A stretch of DNA of 64,000 bases, taken from contig MJGA01000002.1 in assembly GCA_001910725.1 (NCBI GenBank), forward strand, positions 1,240,001 through 1,304,000. The letters are read 5' to 3'. Positions 46,942 through 57,600 of the stretch are shown piece by piece. The position numbers were made by a program, and so were the translations under genes. Source of the stretch: Phanerodontia chrysosporium (Eukaryota; Basidiomycota; Agaricomycetes; Polyporales; Phanerochaetaceae). Position 1 is the stretch's first letter; every line of letters begins with the position of its first letter. The notes beneath the pieces are model-generated. The model was not told the origin of the DNA. It ran no database searches and was given only the letters and a program-made list of their open reading frames with translations.

Positions 46942-49335
46942 TCAGCACCGAGCAGGTACGCCAGAGACGAGCGTGCTGATGAGCGTATTTCCGGGGCCGG
47001 ACACAGAGCGGATGCTCTCAGGGGTGACAGGCGACGTCGAGGACGTGGACGACATTGAGCGCGAGCTGAGCGGGCTCATGCTGGTGCTGCCAGACGAGAT
47101 CGACGACAGGGGGCTCATCATGTTGGGCGTGGCCGAGCCTGTGCCGGAGAGGCTGGGGCTGGTAACGCTCTGGCCCATCGTCTTGGTGCTCGGCGGGGCA
47201 GCCGACACGCGCGCCTTCCCATTTATGATCTCGTGGTATTCGGTCGGCGACGGGTTCCAAGACGTGCGATGGAAGCTCTTCTTCTTCCGTACGCTAGCCT
47301 TGTATGCCGCACGGATCGCACTCGTCGCGTGATGTGTGTCGACAAAAAGTGACGACGAGGTGGATATCGCGGAGGCGATGCTGGCAGCCGGCGACTTGGT
47401 GATCTCGAGTCGCGGGAGCTGTGTCGTGGTCGCATGGGGTGGCGGCGGCTCGGTCTGTGATGGATCGAATGAGACGCGGAAGTGCGGAGGCGACGGTGAC
47501 GTTGAGGAGCAAGTATGATAGTGGCTATAAGCGGACGAATCGCTGCTAGAAGTTGACGGCCGCGACCCTGGTGGCGAACCGGTTGATCCGTCAAAGTACT
47601 CGTGTCCCGAGTCGCGGTCAGATGACTGGACAGAATGCACATGTTCCCGGAGGAAGTCAGGCGGCAGCGTGGGTGGAAAGGCGGAAAGAAAATCTTCTGG
47701 TGAATGGAAGTGACCGTGCAACAAGACGCAACTCAGTGGTGGATCACCGCTGTGCTTCTCTGGCGCTGAAAGCAAAGCACAGCGTTCTTCCCATTGTTTC
47801 AGGTTATCTCGGCATTGTTGAGCAAAGACAGCCATTTCTGCAACGGCGAGTTAGAGATACACGCCATCCACAAATGATAATGCACTCACGCGGGATCCCC
47901 GAAGCCGTAAGCTCGAGTAGCGGGTACGTAAAGTGGCTAGTAAAGAAGACTTGACCCTTTGCTTCGCTGAGTGCATCCCTGGACGGCTTGACCGAAGCGG
48001 GAAGGTCCAGGTGCTGCTCGAGAAAAAGCTGGCTCCTCCATTCTGCTTCCAAGGCAGCTGCCCAGTGCTGAGACACTACGTGCGGTCGACTCTGCCCCAC
48101 AAGTCAGCTTGAGTCAAAGCGAGATACATGTGACACTCACTGGATTGCTGATATCCGCGCATTTGATAAGTGCTTGGCATACGAGGACCTTCTGCCGAAA
48201 GAGGTCGATTGGCTCGCTGGCATTGACCATTTCCTTGAAGCACCGCATGAACTCGGCGTGGACGCTCATGTCCGTGGCGAGCACCGTCATTGAGAGTAGC
48301 TTTCTAAAAGATGGTCCAGACTTGGGACGATCGAGCAAGGTGCCGAGGCCATGATGTCGCATGAGCTGCATGATGAGGCTGTAGTGCATCTGCTCGAGCG
48401 TTGAATTCTCAAAGAGCTCTGCAAGTGGTGTTTTGGCATTGCGCTGGGGATCCGACGTCAGCACGGAGGATGGGTCGGCATCTCAAACACGACTCACGAG
48501 GAACGCGTTTGTGAGCCCGGGGTGCCCAACATCATGGCCGACGGCGGCAATATACAACGCAAATATATCTTCGTGGGCTAGACAATCGAGAAAAGACGCG
48601 TCTCGTGCCGTGCACTGTTTCTCTGGTTGCCATAGGCGAGTATGGGGACGGAGGAGGATAGACACGGGCGGTACTATGCCGGCCGTGTACAGGAAAAAGT
48701 AGGTTGCCTGGAACACGTCGAGGGCATGCTGAAAGTTGTGATATGTGTTCCGCTGGCGATAGAGTTGGCGGAGATGTTGGAGGAAGGCGGAGATTTGCAC
48801 TAGAGACGATGAATGGATGGGACAAGCCAAGACTCTCACGACTCACGCAAAGATACGTTGATGGCTTCCTGCATGCCTTGCAGGCAGAAGAGGGACTCGA
48901 AGAGGATGTAGGTGCAGGCAAGCACCTCTTCCTCTGGGAGCAAGTGGGGCTCGAAATGCCAGGAGTCGAGGGACTTGATGAGGCGGCGCCGTGTCTTGTC
49001 ATCGACGGTGATCATGGGTGAGCTACAAAGGGCCAGCCTTGAACAGAGGTAGGCTGGGACGGGAGAAAGCGCAACTGACCTGGAGTAGGGCGGCTCAGAA
49101 TTGACTACCGTTTCGGTGTGGGCACGAAGGTCAATCAGGACTTCGGCATATCTGGGCGGACAGCAAGAAAGGTCATGAGGACGGCGGACGCAAAAGACGG
49201 CCTGGAGGGCACCTACCTGGTCTCGCCGTCCTGGATCTCCTCCCAGCCACCCCATCCATGGCCCCTTCCTTCGTCTCCAAGGGCGAGAGCGAGGCCGCCG
49301 ACGTCGACGCTCCGTCTGCGGGTGTGCAGTCCCAT
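46942..49335 (-). CDS. Class I cyclic nucleotide phosphodiesterase (HD-type)
   Basis: Seven exons on the minus strand (49335-49217, 49151-49080, 49022-48847, 48799-48498, 48443-48141, 48091-47890, 47837-46942) give 689 residues. Class I PDEases hydrolyse cAMP/cGMP to the 5' nucleotide and turn off cAMP-PKA signalling. Metal and catalytic motifs: NTYHNFQHALDV, IAAVGHDVGHPGLTNAFL, the helix YSLIMQLMRHHGLG, and CADISNPSRPHVVSQHWA. The start MGLHTRRRSVDVGGLALALG is chosen because it begins conserved-looking sequence; the frame is open further upstream but becomes Pro/Ser/Arg-rich. The last 250 residues form a Ser/Pro/Thr-rich tail with many SP and TP sites, possible phosphorylation sites. No frame break was needed. 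Confidence 0.88.
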
Positions 49336-50040
49336 GGTCGGGGCGGTGCGACGACGGGAGGTGGGCGGCAGTAGAGAGGCTAGAGGAGTGGGACTGTGTG
49401 GAAGACGGTGGTAGGTGGGAGACGGGAACAGGGGCGGTGTGGACGCGGAGGGCGGGAGGCGGCGGGAGGGAAGGGAGGGAGGGTGCGCCCTTGGTGTTTG
49501 GTCGGGAGCTGTGCGCAGGAGAGCGAGGCTCGGTCGCGTGGGAGCCACGTGGAGGCCCGAGATGGTCGCTCCGGCGATTGGACGAGCCACGTGGGCACGG
49601 GCGGCAAGGGGATGACGCTTGGGCGCGCTCGATGGGGAGCAGGCGCTGGTCGTGGTTCCCTGCTCACGGCGACTTGGCGTATATTACGATCGGGCAGCGT
49701 TCCCTCACTGTCAATCCTCTCGCTGCGCTAATCCCATCTCTGCCTCCACTTGCCTGAACCTTGTCGCAAACGAGGCAGACGCGTCCCGCTCCTTCCTCGA
49801 CATGGCCATCCCATTGCCCCTCCTCCGTCCCCGACAAATGTTACAAAACCGTCCCCGACAATCCCCATGTTCCCTCCAAACGCTCGCTCAAGCCACCAAT
49901 GCTTTATAGCCCAGCCCCTCCCTGTCATCCCTCACTTGCCTCCACCGCCCCTCCATACTCCGCGCCCGAGCGCGACCCCTAGCTCTCAAGTCTACACCTG
50001 TGTCTCCTCCTGCTCTCGACCTCTCTTCCAGCACCCCACA
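49336..50040. promoter_or_regulatory. Divergent promoter region
   Basis: About 700 bases between the start of the minus-strand phosphodiesterase and the plus-strand poly-proline gene. The half beside the phosphodiesterase is G-rich on the plus strand (C-rich in the sense of that gene); the half beside the next gene is C/T-rich, consistent with two leaders. No TATA box stands out. Confidence 0.45.
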
Positions 50041-51448
50041 ATGTCTCTCCAACGCACAGGTGGGCCCTCTAGGTGCTTGGCTTGACGCTGTGCTCATCCG
50101 AAACGCTACAGCCAACTCGCCCGTCTGCCCCGACGCCAGCCATTCCCCATGGCGACGCGACTCTGCTAACCCCTACGGGCCTGTTTTCCCACAAATGTCC
50201 ACAGGCACCGTCTGCGTTCCAGATCACCAGGTAGAGCCTAGAGCCGGAGCCCCGCAGCACGCTTTCGGTGCGTTCGACGCGTCGACACCTTTCGGAAGCT
50301 CACCGTAGAAAAAGCTGCCCAGGCTAGTCCCGTCCACCCTGATGCCGACATCGTCATTGCCGATATAGTAGAGACCGACAACCATTCCTGCAACGTGCCC
50401 GGCTGTGAGCCGCCTCCCGCACTTGTGTCCGACATAACTGACCGGTTACGTCTACTGCCAGACAGACCACTGCGCCCCTGGCGGACCCTCAACGGGCACG
50501 ACCTCATGTCCATCTTTCCGCCACCAGCGACCGACAAGCTGCCCATCGACAACTGCAACCTCGTCTTCCGGCAGCAGATCCACGAGTACCTCATGGGCAC
50601 GCCCGAGGACCTCCTCCGGCGCGACCTCCGCGCGAGCCCGCGGATCGCCGGCGCCCACTCTGAACTCAGTGCAAACGCCGCCTCGCGGTACGCGGCACTC
50701 CGTGGTGCAGAACGCGCCGCCATCCCTGCGCCACCGCCACCGCCACCAGCCCGCGAGTGGGCCGGCGCAGGGAGCCCGCACGCGCCCGCGCCAGGCACAC
50801 ACGTCTGCGCGTCCGCGTCCGCGCCCATGCCTGCGCCTGCGCCTGCGCCCCGCGAGCCGCCAGAGGAGCCGGCGCACGCTCTAAGCAGGGACGCGACGGA
50901 CGCGGCGGCGCGCACGCACGTGGAGCACACGCGGCCCGCGTCGCCGGTGCGCCACCGTGACGCCGCCCCGAAGCCGCGCATCACGCTCATCCAGTGCAAC
51001 CCGCAGAGCGCGCACCCGCACAACCCGCCGCTCACGACGGTCCCGCTCGCTGCCGGCCGCGGCGCGTTCACGCGCGAGACGGACGCGGAGGTGCACGCAC
51101 GCGCGGTGCCGCCGCCGCCGCCGCCGCCGCCGCCGCTTCCACCCCGAGGAGCGCGCCGCCGAGCGGTGGTACCGCGAGCAGGGCGAGCGGCAGCAGCAGG
51201 CGCAGGCGGACGCCCCGGAGGTGTCGCACGACAGCTACATTCCGCGTATGCGCGCGCCAAAGAAGGTGCGTCGCGCTTTGCGTGCGCCCGACACCCGTGT
51301 GTGCTGACGCGCCGTCGCGCCACAGACGTGCGGCCGCGAAGACTGCACGATCCCGTACTGCCGGTCGATCCACCACCGCAAGAAGCCCGCGCTCGCGAGG
51401 CACGGCAAGGACAGGGTCGTCGACCTCACGGGCGCGCACGACGCGTAA
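50041..51448 (+). CDS. Unknown protein with poly-proline run and small Cys/His C-terminal segment
   Basis: About 400 residues, not recognised. Model: exons 50041-50059, 50205-51265 and 51326-51448; first intron 145 nt. After MSLQRTG comes a conserved-looking N-terminal half with CNVPGCEPPPALVSDITDRL and NCNLVFRQQIHEYLMGTPED, then an Ala/Pro/Arg-rich linker, a GCC-encoded proline run, a charged helix (EERAAERWYREQGERQQQ) and the end CGREDCTIPYCRSIHHRKKP, a C-x4-C-x4-C-x4-H-H cluster that could bind metal. The last residues RVVDLTGAHDA resemble the VIDLTSD endings of the DUF7918 pair. Frame breaks: one base short at about 50303-50304 (SSP to VEKAAQ) and another inside or after the proline repeat. 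Very GC-rich codons in the second half. Cys/His pattern and basic ends suggest a nuclear or RNA-linked role, but that is a guess. Confidence 0.55.
51108..51136 (+). repeat. GCC/CCG trinucleotide repeat
   Basis: About nine to ten GCC units in the linker of the unknown protein, encoding polyproline in one frame and poly-arginine or alanine in the others. The coding frame appears to change across it, so its length here may be wrong. A second shorter GCC run lies at about 52064-52084 outside genes. Confidence 0.8.
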
Positions 51449-53104
51449 AGGCTCACACGTCTCAATCACGTGCGCCCCGCCGGCACACGCTCGCGCAGTG
51501 CGCGCAATCCGCCATTGGCCCGCCGTCCCGCCCCCCGCCGCCCGCCGCTTCCCGCGCACGCACAGCCTCCGTCGCCCCCAGGCGCGGCGACGTCATCTAT
51601 TGCTCATCGCTGACCGTTCGCGGCGGCGCGCCCTTTCCCCCTTTTTTCTTCTTGGAAAGCGTTCTCCTGTCTTACTCCGCGCGCTGGCCGCGGCTCGTCT
51701 CGACCCCTACTCCGCGCTGCCCCGTTCCCTTCGCATCGAACCCTTTAGCGTCGCCTCCGCTGCCGCCGCCGCACTTGTGCTCGCGCGCGCGCGCGTGAGA
51801 TGCGCTCCCGCCGCCCTCGTGTATGTAAACTATCGCCGCACGCCGCACGCCCGTTAAATGTAATGCACGCTTATGCCAGGCGGTCGTGCGCCGCCTGCGC
51901 CACACGCGCTGAGCGCTGAGCCCGAAACGAAAACGCGAGACTCGCCCCCGATGGCGCAACGCCCGCGACACACGACCCGGGCCATTACGTCTCCGCGTGC
52001 ATATGCGCGCACCCCGCGCGCGCGTCTCTCGCCGTCCGCAGCCATACATCGTCGCGCGTCCGCGCCGCCGCCGCCGCCGCCGCGGCGCAATGCGGGGCGC
52101 CCTCGACGCCCGCTTGCGCCCGGACGCGGGGAGACGCAGAACGCGCTCGCGCGGAAGTGCGGGAGCGAGCGGCGTCGCGCAAGCTCAAGCTCAAGGCGCA
52201 GCTGGCTGTCCAACAGGCTCTTTTCGCTCTGTCCGCGTTCCGCGGCTTTTTCTGTGCCGGCATGCGCGCGGCGGCGGGGCTGGGGCAGAAAAACGGGCGG
52301 ATAAGCCTGGGGTGTGCGGCGCTCGGGGTGCTCGAGGCGCGCTGAGCTTGTAGGGTGTGGTTTGGGTGCCCTCCGCGCGACGACTAGTCTAGTAGCCGGG
52401 GCGCGATCTCTGCCCGTGGGTGGCACGTGCGGCCATCCGCCTGTCGTCGCGCCAGTGTGCCAGCACGGCACACCTCCCGGGCAGCTCGGAGGCGAGACCA
52501 CTGCCAGGGGCCAGGAACGACGCCCCCAGATCGGGTCCCATCTACGCGACAACGCCGATCACTGCACAACCTCTCCCGCCGCGCTAGCCGACACAGTATT
52601 ATGCTCCAGCGCCCTGGGTCCGCACGTCCGTGAGAACAAGATGTCTATTCTATTTGCGGGGTATATACAACATAAAGTACAGATACAGAGCATCATACTC
52701 ATACAGCGGACGTTAGATACATCGTGAAAGCAGTCGTAGCAAGTCGTCATATACTAAAGCATACACTACTGTTCTGGCAGGATGCAGCGAGAGACAAGAA
52801 ACCATATATGCAACAGGGCAGTGGTATCGATGGGCATGCGGAGCAAAGTGGGGCAGCGGCGATGTACGACTTGGCAGGGAAGGACAACACTTTGAAAGCT
52901 AGATAGAGAGAATGAAATGGGGCTTTGTTACGCTTTAGGTGCTTTGCGGTCGAAGCAGATAATACGGAGAAAGGAACCGCCGCGTCCGGGCAAAGAATCC
53001 GAGGCGAGAAGACCTGTCACGCCCAGGCTACGCGCCCGGACCGCGTGATACCGTCGTACCCACCGATGCTCACATTCGCGGACGCCAGCCTCCGCGAAGC
53101 GATG
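51449..53104. other. Interval without supported gene
   Basis: About 1.65 kb between convergent genes. The first 900 bases are extremely GC-rich with CG-rich repeats (GCGCGCG, GCC runs) and overlapping open frames on all six frames; the rest has normal composition. No motif or exon chain is seen. Confidence 0.5.
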
Positions 53105-54648
53105 CTAGCAACAGCATGCGGCTGTGCCAGAGACAGCGTTTGCCCAGTGCTCGACTGAGTCCCTGCGGCATCCTGCCATCTGATTTTGAATATTCAGTCG
53201 CATGCAGGCGGGAGCTAAACGACATACCTTCCCGCTCCCATAAGCCATTCCAAGCGAGACAGCCTTCCTTGCCCAGATGCCGTTAGTACCATCATCAATA
53301 CTACCAGGGGCGGCATCGACGTCGTGGCCGAGGACACCGAGATCTTGAGAGTGCATGACGTAGCGCGATGACCCCGGAGGCGGTAGCCGAACAGGCGTCG
53401 AGGTGGTGTACGCGAGGCTTTGACGCACTTGAGTATGATGCGCGTAGCTCGGCATCGAATACGACGAAGACATGGGCGACCCGTACGCGGAAGAGGAAGA
53501 TGCTGAAGATGACGGATGGATGTACGATGGCGAAGACGATGGCATGGGAGGCGAAGGCGCAAGATACGACAAGGGCGGAGAATCTGTCGACGCGTACGGT
53601 AATGAAGAGTGCTGCAATGATGAGCGGGAAGAATGTGGTAGCTTTGTGATGGTCGACAGCGAGGTCACGGACGATGGCATCCGCACTGTTATTCAATGAC
53701 CGTCATATGTATCACTGCACATCACTAATATCTGGTACTCACAGGAGGACGAGGTCGAAGTCGCTGGCGCGGCCGCATACTTTGGGCTGTACGGGCCCAG
53801 TTCCAGAGCAGCCTCCATCCCCTGAGCAGGAGTGAGGAAGAACGTCGACTGCTGCCGCATGAGATCTGGCGGGTAGCTGAGCGAGTGCGAGTCGGCAGAC
53901 GAGTGCGACCATCCGTGATCCGACTCTTCGATGGGTGACGACGACGGGGAAATGTCGAGGGTGTACGGGGCCTCGGGGGTCGGCGAGCGATCAGGGTACA
54001 TGGGGGTCACCCTGCGCCGCTTGCGCGCCGGCTGGCCGGATGCCTCCGCGACGAGGGGGAGGGCCGCCGGCTGCTCGGACTTGATACGATCGGTGGGGCA
54101 CTCGAGCTGGAACTCGAGCAGGACGGGGTCCTCGCGGAGGGGACCGATCGGCTCACCGTTCCAGTTGAGATTCGGCCTGGGATCGCGCACGGCGTTGTGC
54201 ATGGTGAAGGGGTCGAGACGAAAGACGCCCATCATGCGACGCATCTCCTTGGAGGCCTGGGTCGCGCGCAGCGGGACCTCGGTCATGCTGGAGAAGGCGG
54301 GGTAGGCGGAGGTGGCAGCGTCGGAGACGGCGGGGGTCTCAAAGACAAAGTCGTCCTGGGTGTCTTCCTGCTTGACCGCGGCGAGGGGCAGGTCGGGGTA
54401 CATTCGGGCTCGGGGGACGTGAGCGGCGAAGTGGGGGACTCATCGAGGGAGAACTGATAGAGATCACTGGCGTCCCAGGAGGCGTTCTCGAAGCGGGGCT
54501 GCCTGGGGCTGGGAAGCGAGGACGAGGACAGGCGGGAGTGGTGAAGGTGGTGAGGAGGAGAGGGAGCGGATGGGTAATGGTGGTCCAGAGCAAGGTAGTC
54601 ATTGAAGGAGACGGCGTAGGCGGCGGGGTGGCGGAGTGAGAGTCCCAT
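53105..54648 (-). CDS. Unknown Ser/Pro-rich protein, possibly nuclear
   Basis: Three exons on the minus strand (54648-53743, 53685-53228, 53179-53105) give about 479 residues; family not recognised. It opens MGLSLRHPAAYAVSFNDYLA, has a Ser/Pro region, then a more ordered block with KEMRRMMGVFRLDPFTMHN and LNWNGEPIGPLREDPVLLEF, a basic cluster PARKRRRVTPMYPDRSP that looks like a nuclear localisation signal, and an acidic/Ser stretch. The second exon is Ser/Tyr/Pro-rich (SYIHPSSSASSSSAYGSP). The layout is that of fungal regulatory proteins with intrinsically disordered activation regions, but no DNA-binding domain is visible. A one-base break occurs at about 54402-54408, between SPEPE and MYPDLPLAAVKQED; with one base added the total is exactly 480 codons. 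The last 25-residue exon is the least certain part. Confidence 0.5.
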
Positions 54649-57600
54649 GATGTCGGGTAGGCGAGGGATTGGGTCATCTAGGCAAGCCGACTGCGATTTG
54701 GGGGAAGGGTCGTCGAGTTTTCCAGGCCCCGGTCTGCATCTTTATGAACTCCCAGATCCCAAAGCTACAGACTCATTTTGCGTTCCTGCTCAGCGCTTCC
54801 CCCTGCCAAATATGGGACGCCTTCTTGATGGGATCCGCAGGGGGTCTATCCCGAACAACATCGTCGGTGAGCAACCTCGTCAGCTGGCAGTAAGTTTGGC
54901 ATGCTTCCACCTTCCTAGGGCACCTCTCGTTATTGCTCAGCCCATACGTAAACTCCCCGCCATCGTGCTCGCTGTCCACGACGATCTGTACGGCGGCGAG
55001 GCAATTCAAACTCCGAACACTCCGCGAAGGGCGCCTCCTGTGAGGGATCAACATACGCCGCGGATGCTGGCTCAACGCGCGATACCAACGTCGGCTCGAC
55101 AAGCATCGCAGCACACATCCGACGGTTCCATGGCCATCCAAGCTCCGCCTGATTAGACGTCTCAGTTCAGCCACCGCAGGGCATCTGCTGACGGGCCAGA
55201 GATGTCCTCTGCTGTTCGGAGGCACAGCACTGACCATTGTATGCGCTCGGAGACGAGGTGGGTCTGCCTCCTCCTGCTTCTTTCTTGCATCGTATTCATC
55301 CCTACAGCGCGTCGGTCCCATCTGTTCGTTTTTCTCTCGCCATATCCGTCGTTCTGGCCGACCACGCCGTGCCACGGGCGACGACAAGAACTGTATCACC
55401 GACTCAGATAACAATGCTGCGTCGCGACACGATGCAGCAGCTTCTCGCCGTGCTCCGCGCGCCGCAGCCAGAGTCGCAACTTGGATGAGATGGAACGTAC
55501 GTCAATCTGTGCTCGCTGGCAACTGGCAGCTGTCCTCCGCACGAGATCTTCATCACATCCCAGGCCCCGCCTTCCAAATTAATGCGACAGCTATGGTCGG
55601 TCGTCTTGTGATTATCATTATTTCTGCCTTCCGAGGACATAGCCATAAGCTTTCGTACTAGACCCCGGCCTGCAACCCGTGTCAGCACCGGAGGCGATCT
55701 ATTGAACGCGTTTCGCGCTGCTCTGGCCCAGTGATAGCCAGCTACCGTAGGTCCGTGGCACACCTCTCCTAGAAGCCCACCGGGGCCCAGTCCGCCTGAT
55801 GACGACCACGATTAGGTCAGACAGTCGACCTGCAGGCCTCCATCGTACGACGCGGACGGCCTGTCCGCCGCGAAGGCGCGGATCCTCCTAAGCACCTGCG
55901 ATGTCGCCCTATTCATTCCCCGCTCCACGCTGCCCGCCGCAGCCTCGCCCCGAAGCCTCTCGCGGGCAGATCGAACCCTACACGCCCCCGACGGCGGGGC
56001 CATGCATGCCTCCCGGCACTCGTCCGCGTGCGGCGGGCCAGGCTGCAGAAACACCACGATCAGACGCGGGGTGCTCGATCTGTCCCCAGCCAGCTCGCCA
56101 TCCATCTCTCGCCCGTCCAACCCGCTGCCAGCTGTGGGCCGCGTTCCCCGAGCGCGAGATCTGCTGTAAGCCAGCACACGCCCACAAGCGCTTACCGCTC
56201 GCGTGCATAGTCTCAGCAAGCTTCGCGGGAGAACATCACGGCCACTTCTTGTCCGATGTCATGGCATTATCATGCGCCTGTGGCTGTCCTTTGTCACCGA
56301 TGGCTGCGCTCCCCCGCCGTTGCCACCGCGGCCGGCCCCGTGTGGCGGGGTGCGCGCGAGCTTCGCGACGCTGCTGCTGCTGCTGAACGGCACACACAGG
56401 GACCACATGAAAGGGCATCCGGACACGACGACGACGATGACCAGAGCCCCGACGGCGAACCTTACCTAATTGAACCTCTGAGCACGATCAGATTGAGATG
56501 CAATCGCGTACGCGTGCTCGCATCCCGCGCGCTGGCTGCGGGCCCAACGGCCTTGGTTGTGGGGTGCCGACATGCGGCTGCGGCTGTCCGAGGGGCCCAT
56601 GGACGGCCGCGTCTCGTCCGCGGGCCTCCGGGTGGCGACCCTGCCGGTGTTGACAGCGTTTGCGGTCGCCCGCCGACGCAGGGCGCCGCCGTCGCAGCTC
56701 CCATTCCACGCTGGCGGAGAGCTTACACAAGCTTACACGGCGTCCTCGCCGCCGGTGAGAACAATGCGGCGTCTTCTCCCGTGCTGCCAACAAAGATCCC
56801 GTGGTACTGATAAAAACGAAGCCCAGAAGGCCCTCTCCCGCGGCCTGCTGCTGTTCGGACGCGCCACCGCGCTCAGTGTGTCCGACAGGAATCAAGGCGC
56901 CGGATGACATGGCAAGGTGGGCATGTCAGTTCGTGTCATCTCACAACACTCCTTGGTACGCTGTAGAGTTATGCTTTGCCGGTCATCCAGCTGACGTCCA
57001 TACGGAAGAGCCGCGTTTCCATCGTGGCGTCAGCCTCGTCCGCCTCGTCACGGCCGCTTCGTCCTTCGAGATGGGTTGCGCCAGCAGCCACCGCGCCCGC
57101 GCAGTTGAGGGCCGCGCCGAATCGAACATTCCAATTCCCATACTCGGAGGCCAGGACGAGCACGGTGCCGGCGGCACGATGAACCCAATCTCACGCCGGC
57201 CAGAGGCATCTCGGATGCATTAGTAAATCCCATCACGAAGCACAAGGTACAGCGGGCCCTCGCGGACAGGAAGACAGCACAGGAGCGCGAACGGGTGCGT
57301 ACGCACTGATTTCTGCGGACGGCGCTTGCCCCGGGCCCTTCCCGCGTGGCGCAGTCCCCCGCGTCGGTGAATCACGCTTGTGCCGGACGCGTCTGATCGC
57401 CCGCCCGCCCAGGCAGACGCTTTTGGTATCCCCTCTGCTGCTTCCGGGCTGCGCCACGCGCCGTGGCCGCGTGGCGACAGGAGGCGGCGCTGATGCGCCG
57501 TCCGCGCCCCGGTGGCGGCGGGGCCCGCCGGTCGGCGGTGCGTGCGCCACGGCCGCGCCCCACCGGGCGCCGCGCCGCTTCTCCCGCGTCCGAGCTGATG

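Noticed and set aside
50238..51323. 361-codon minus-strand frame
   Set aside because: Antisense shadow of the GC-rich poly-proline gene; Arg/Ala/Gly-rich.
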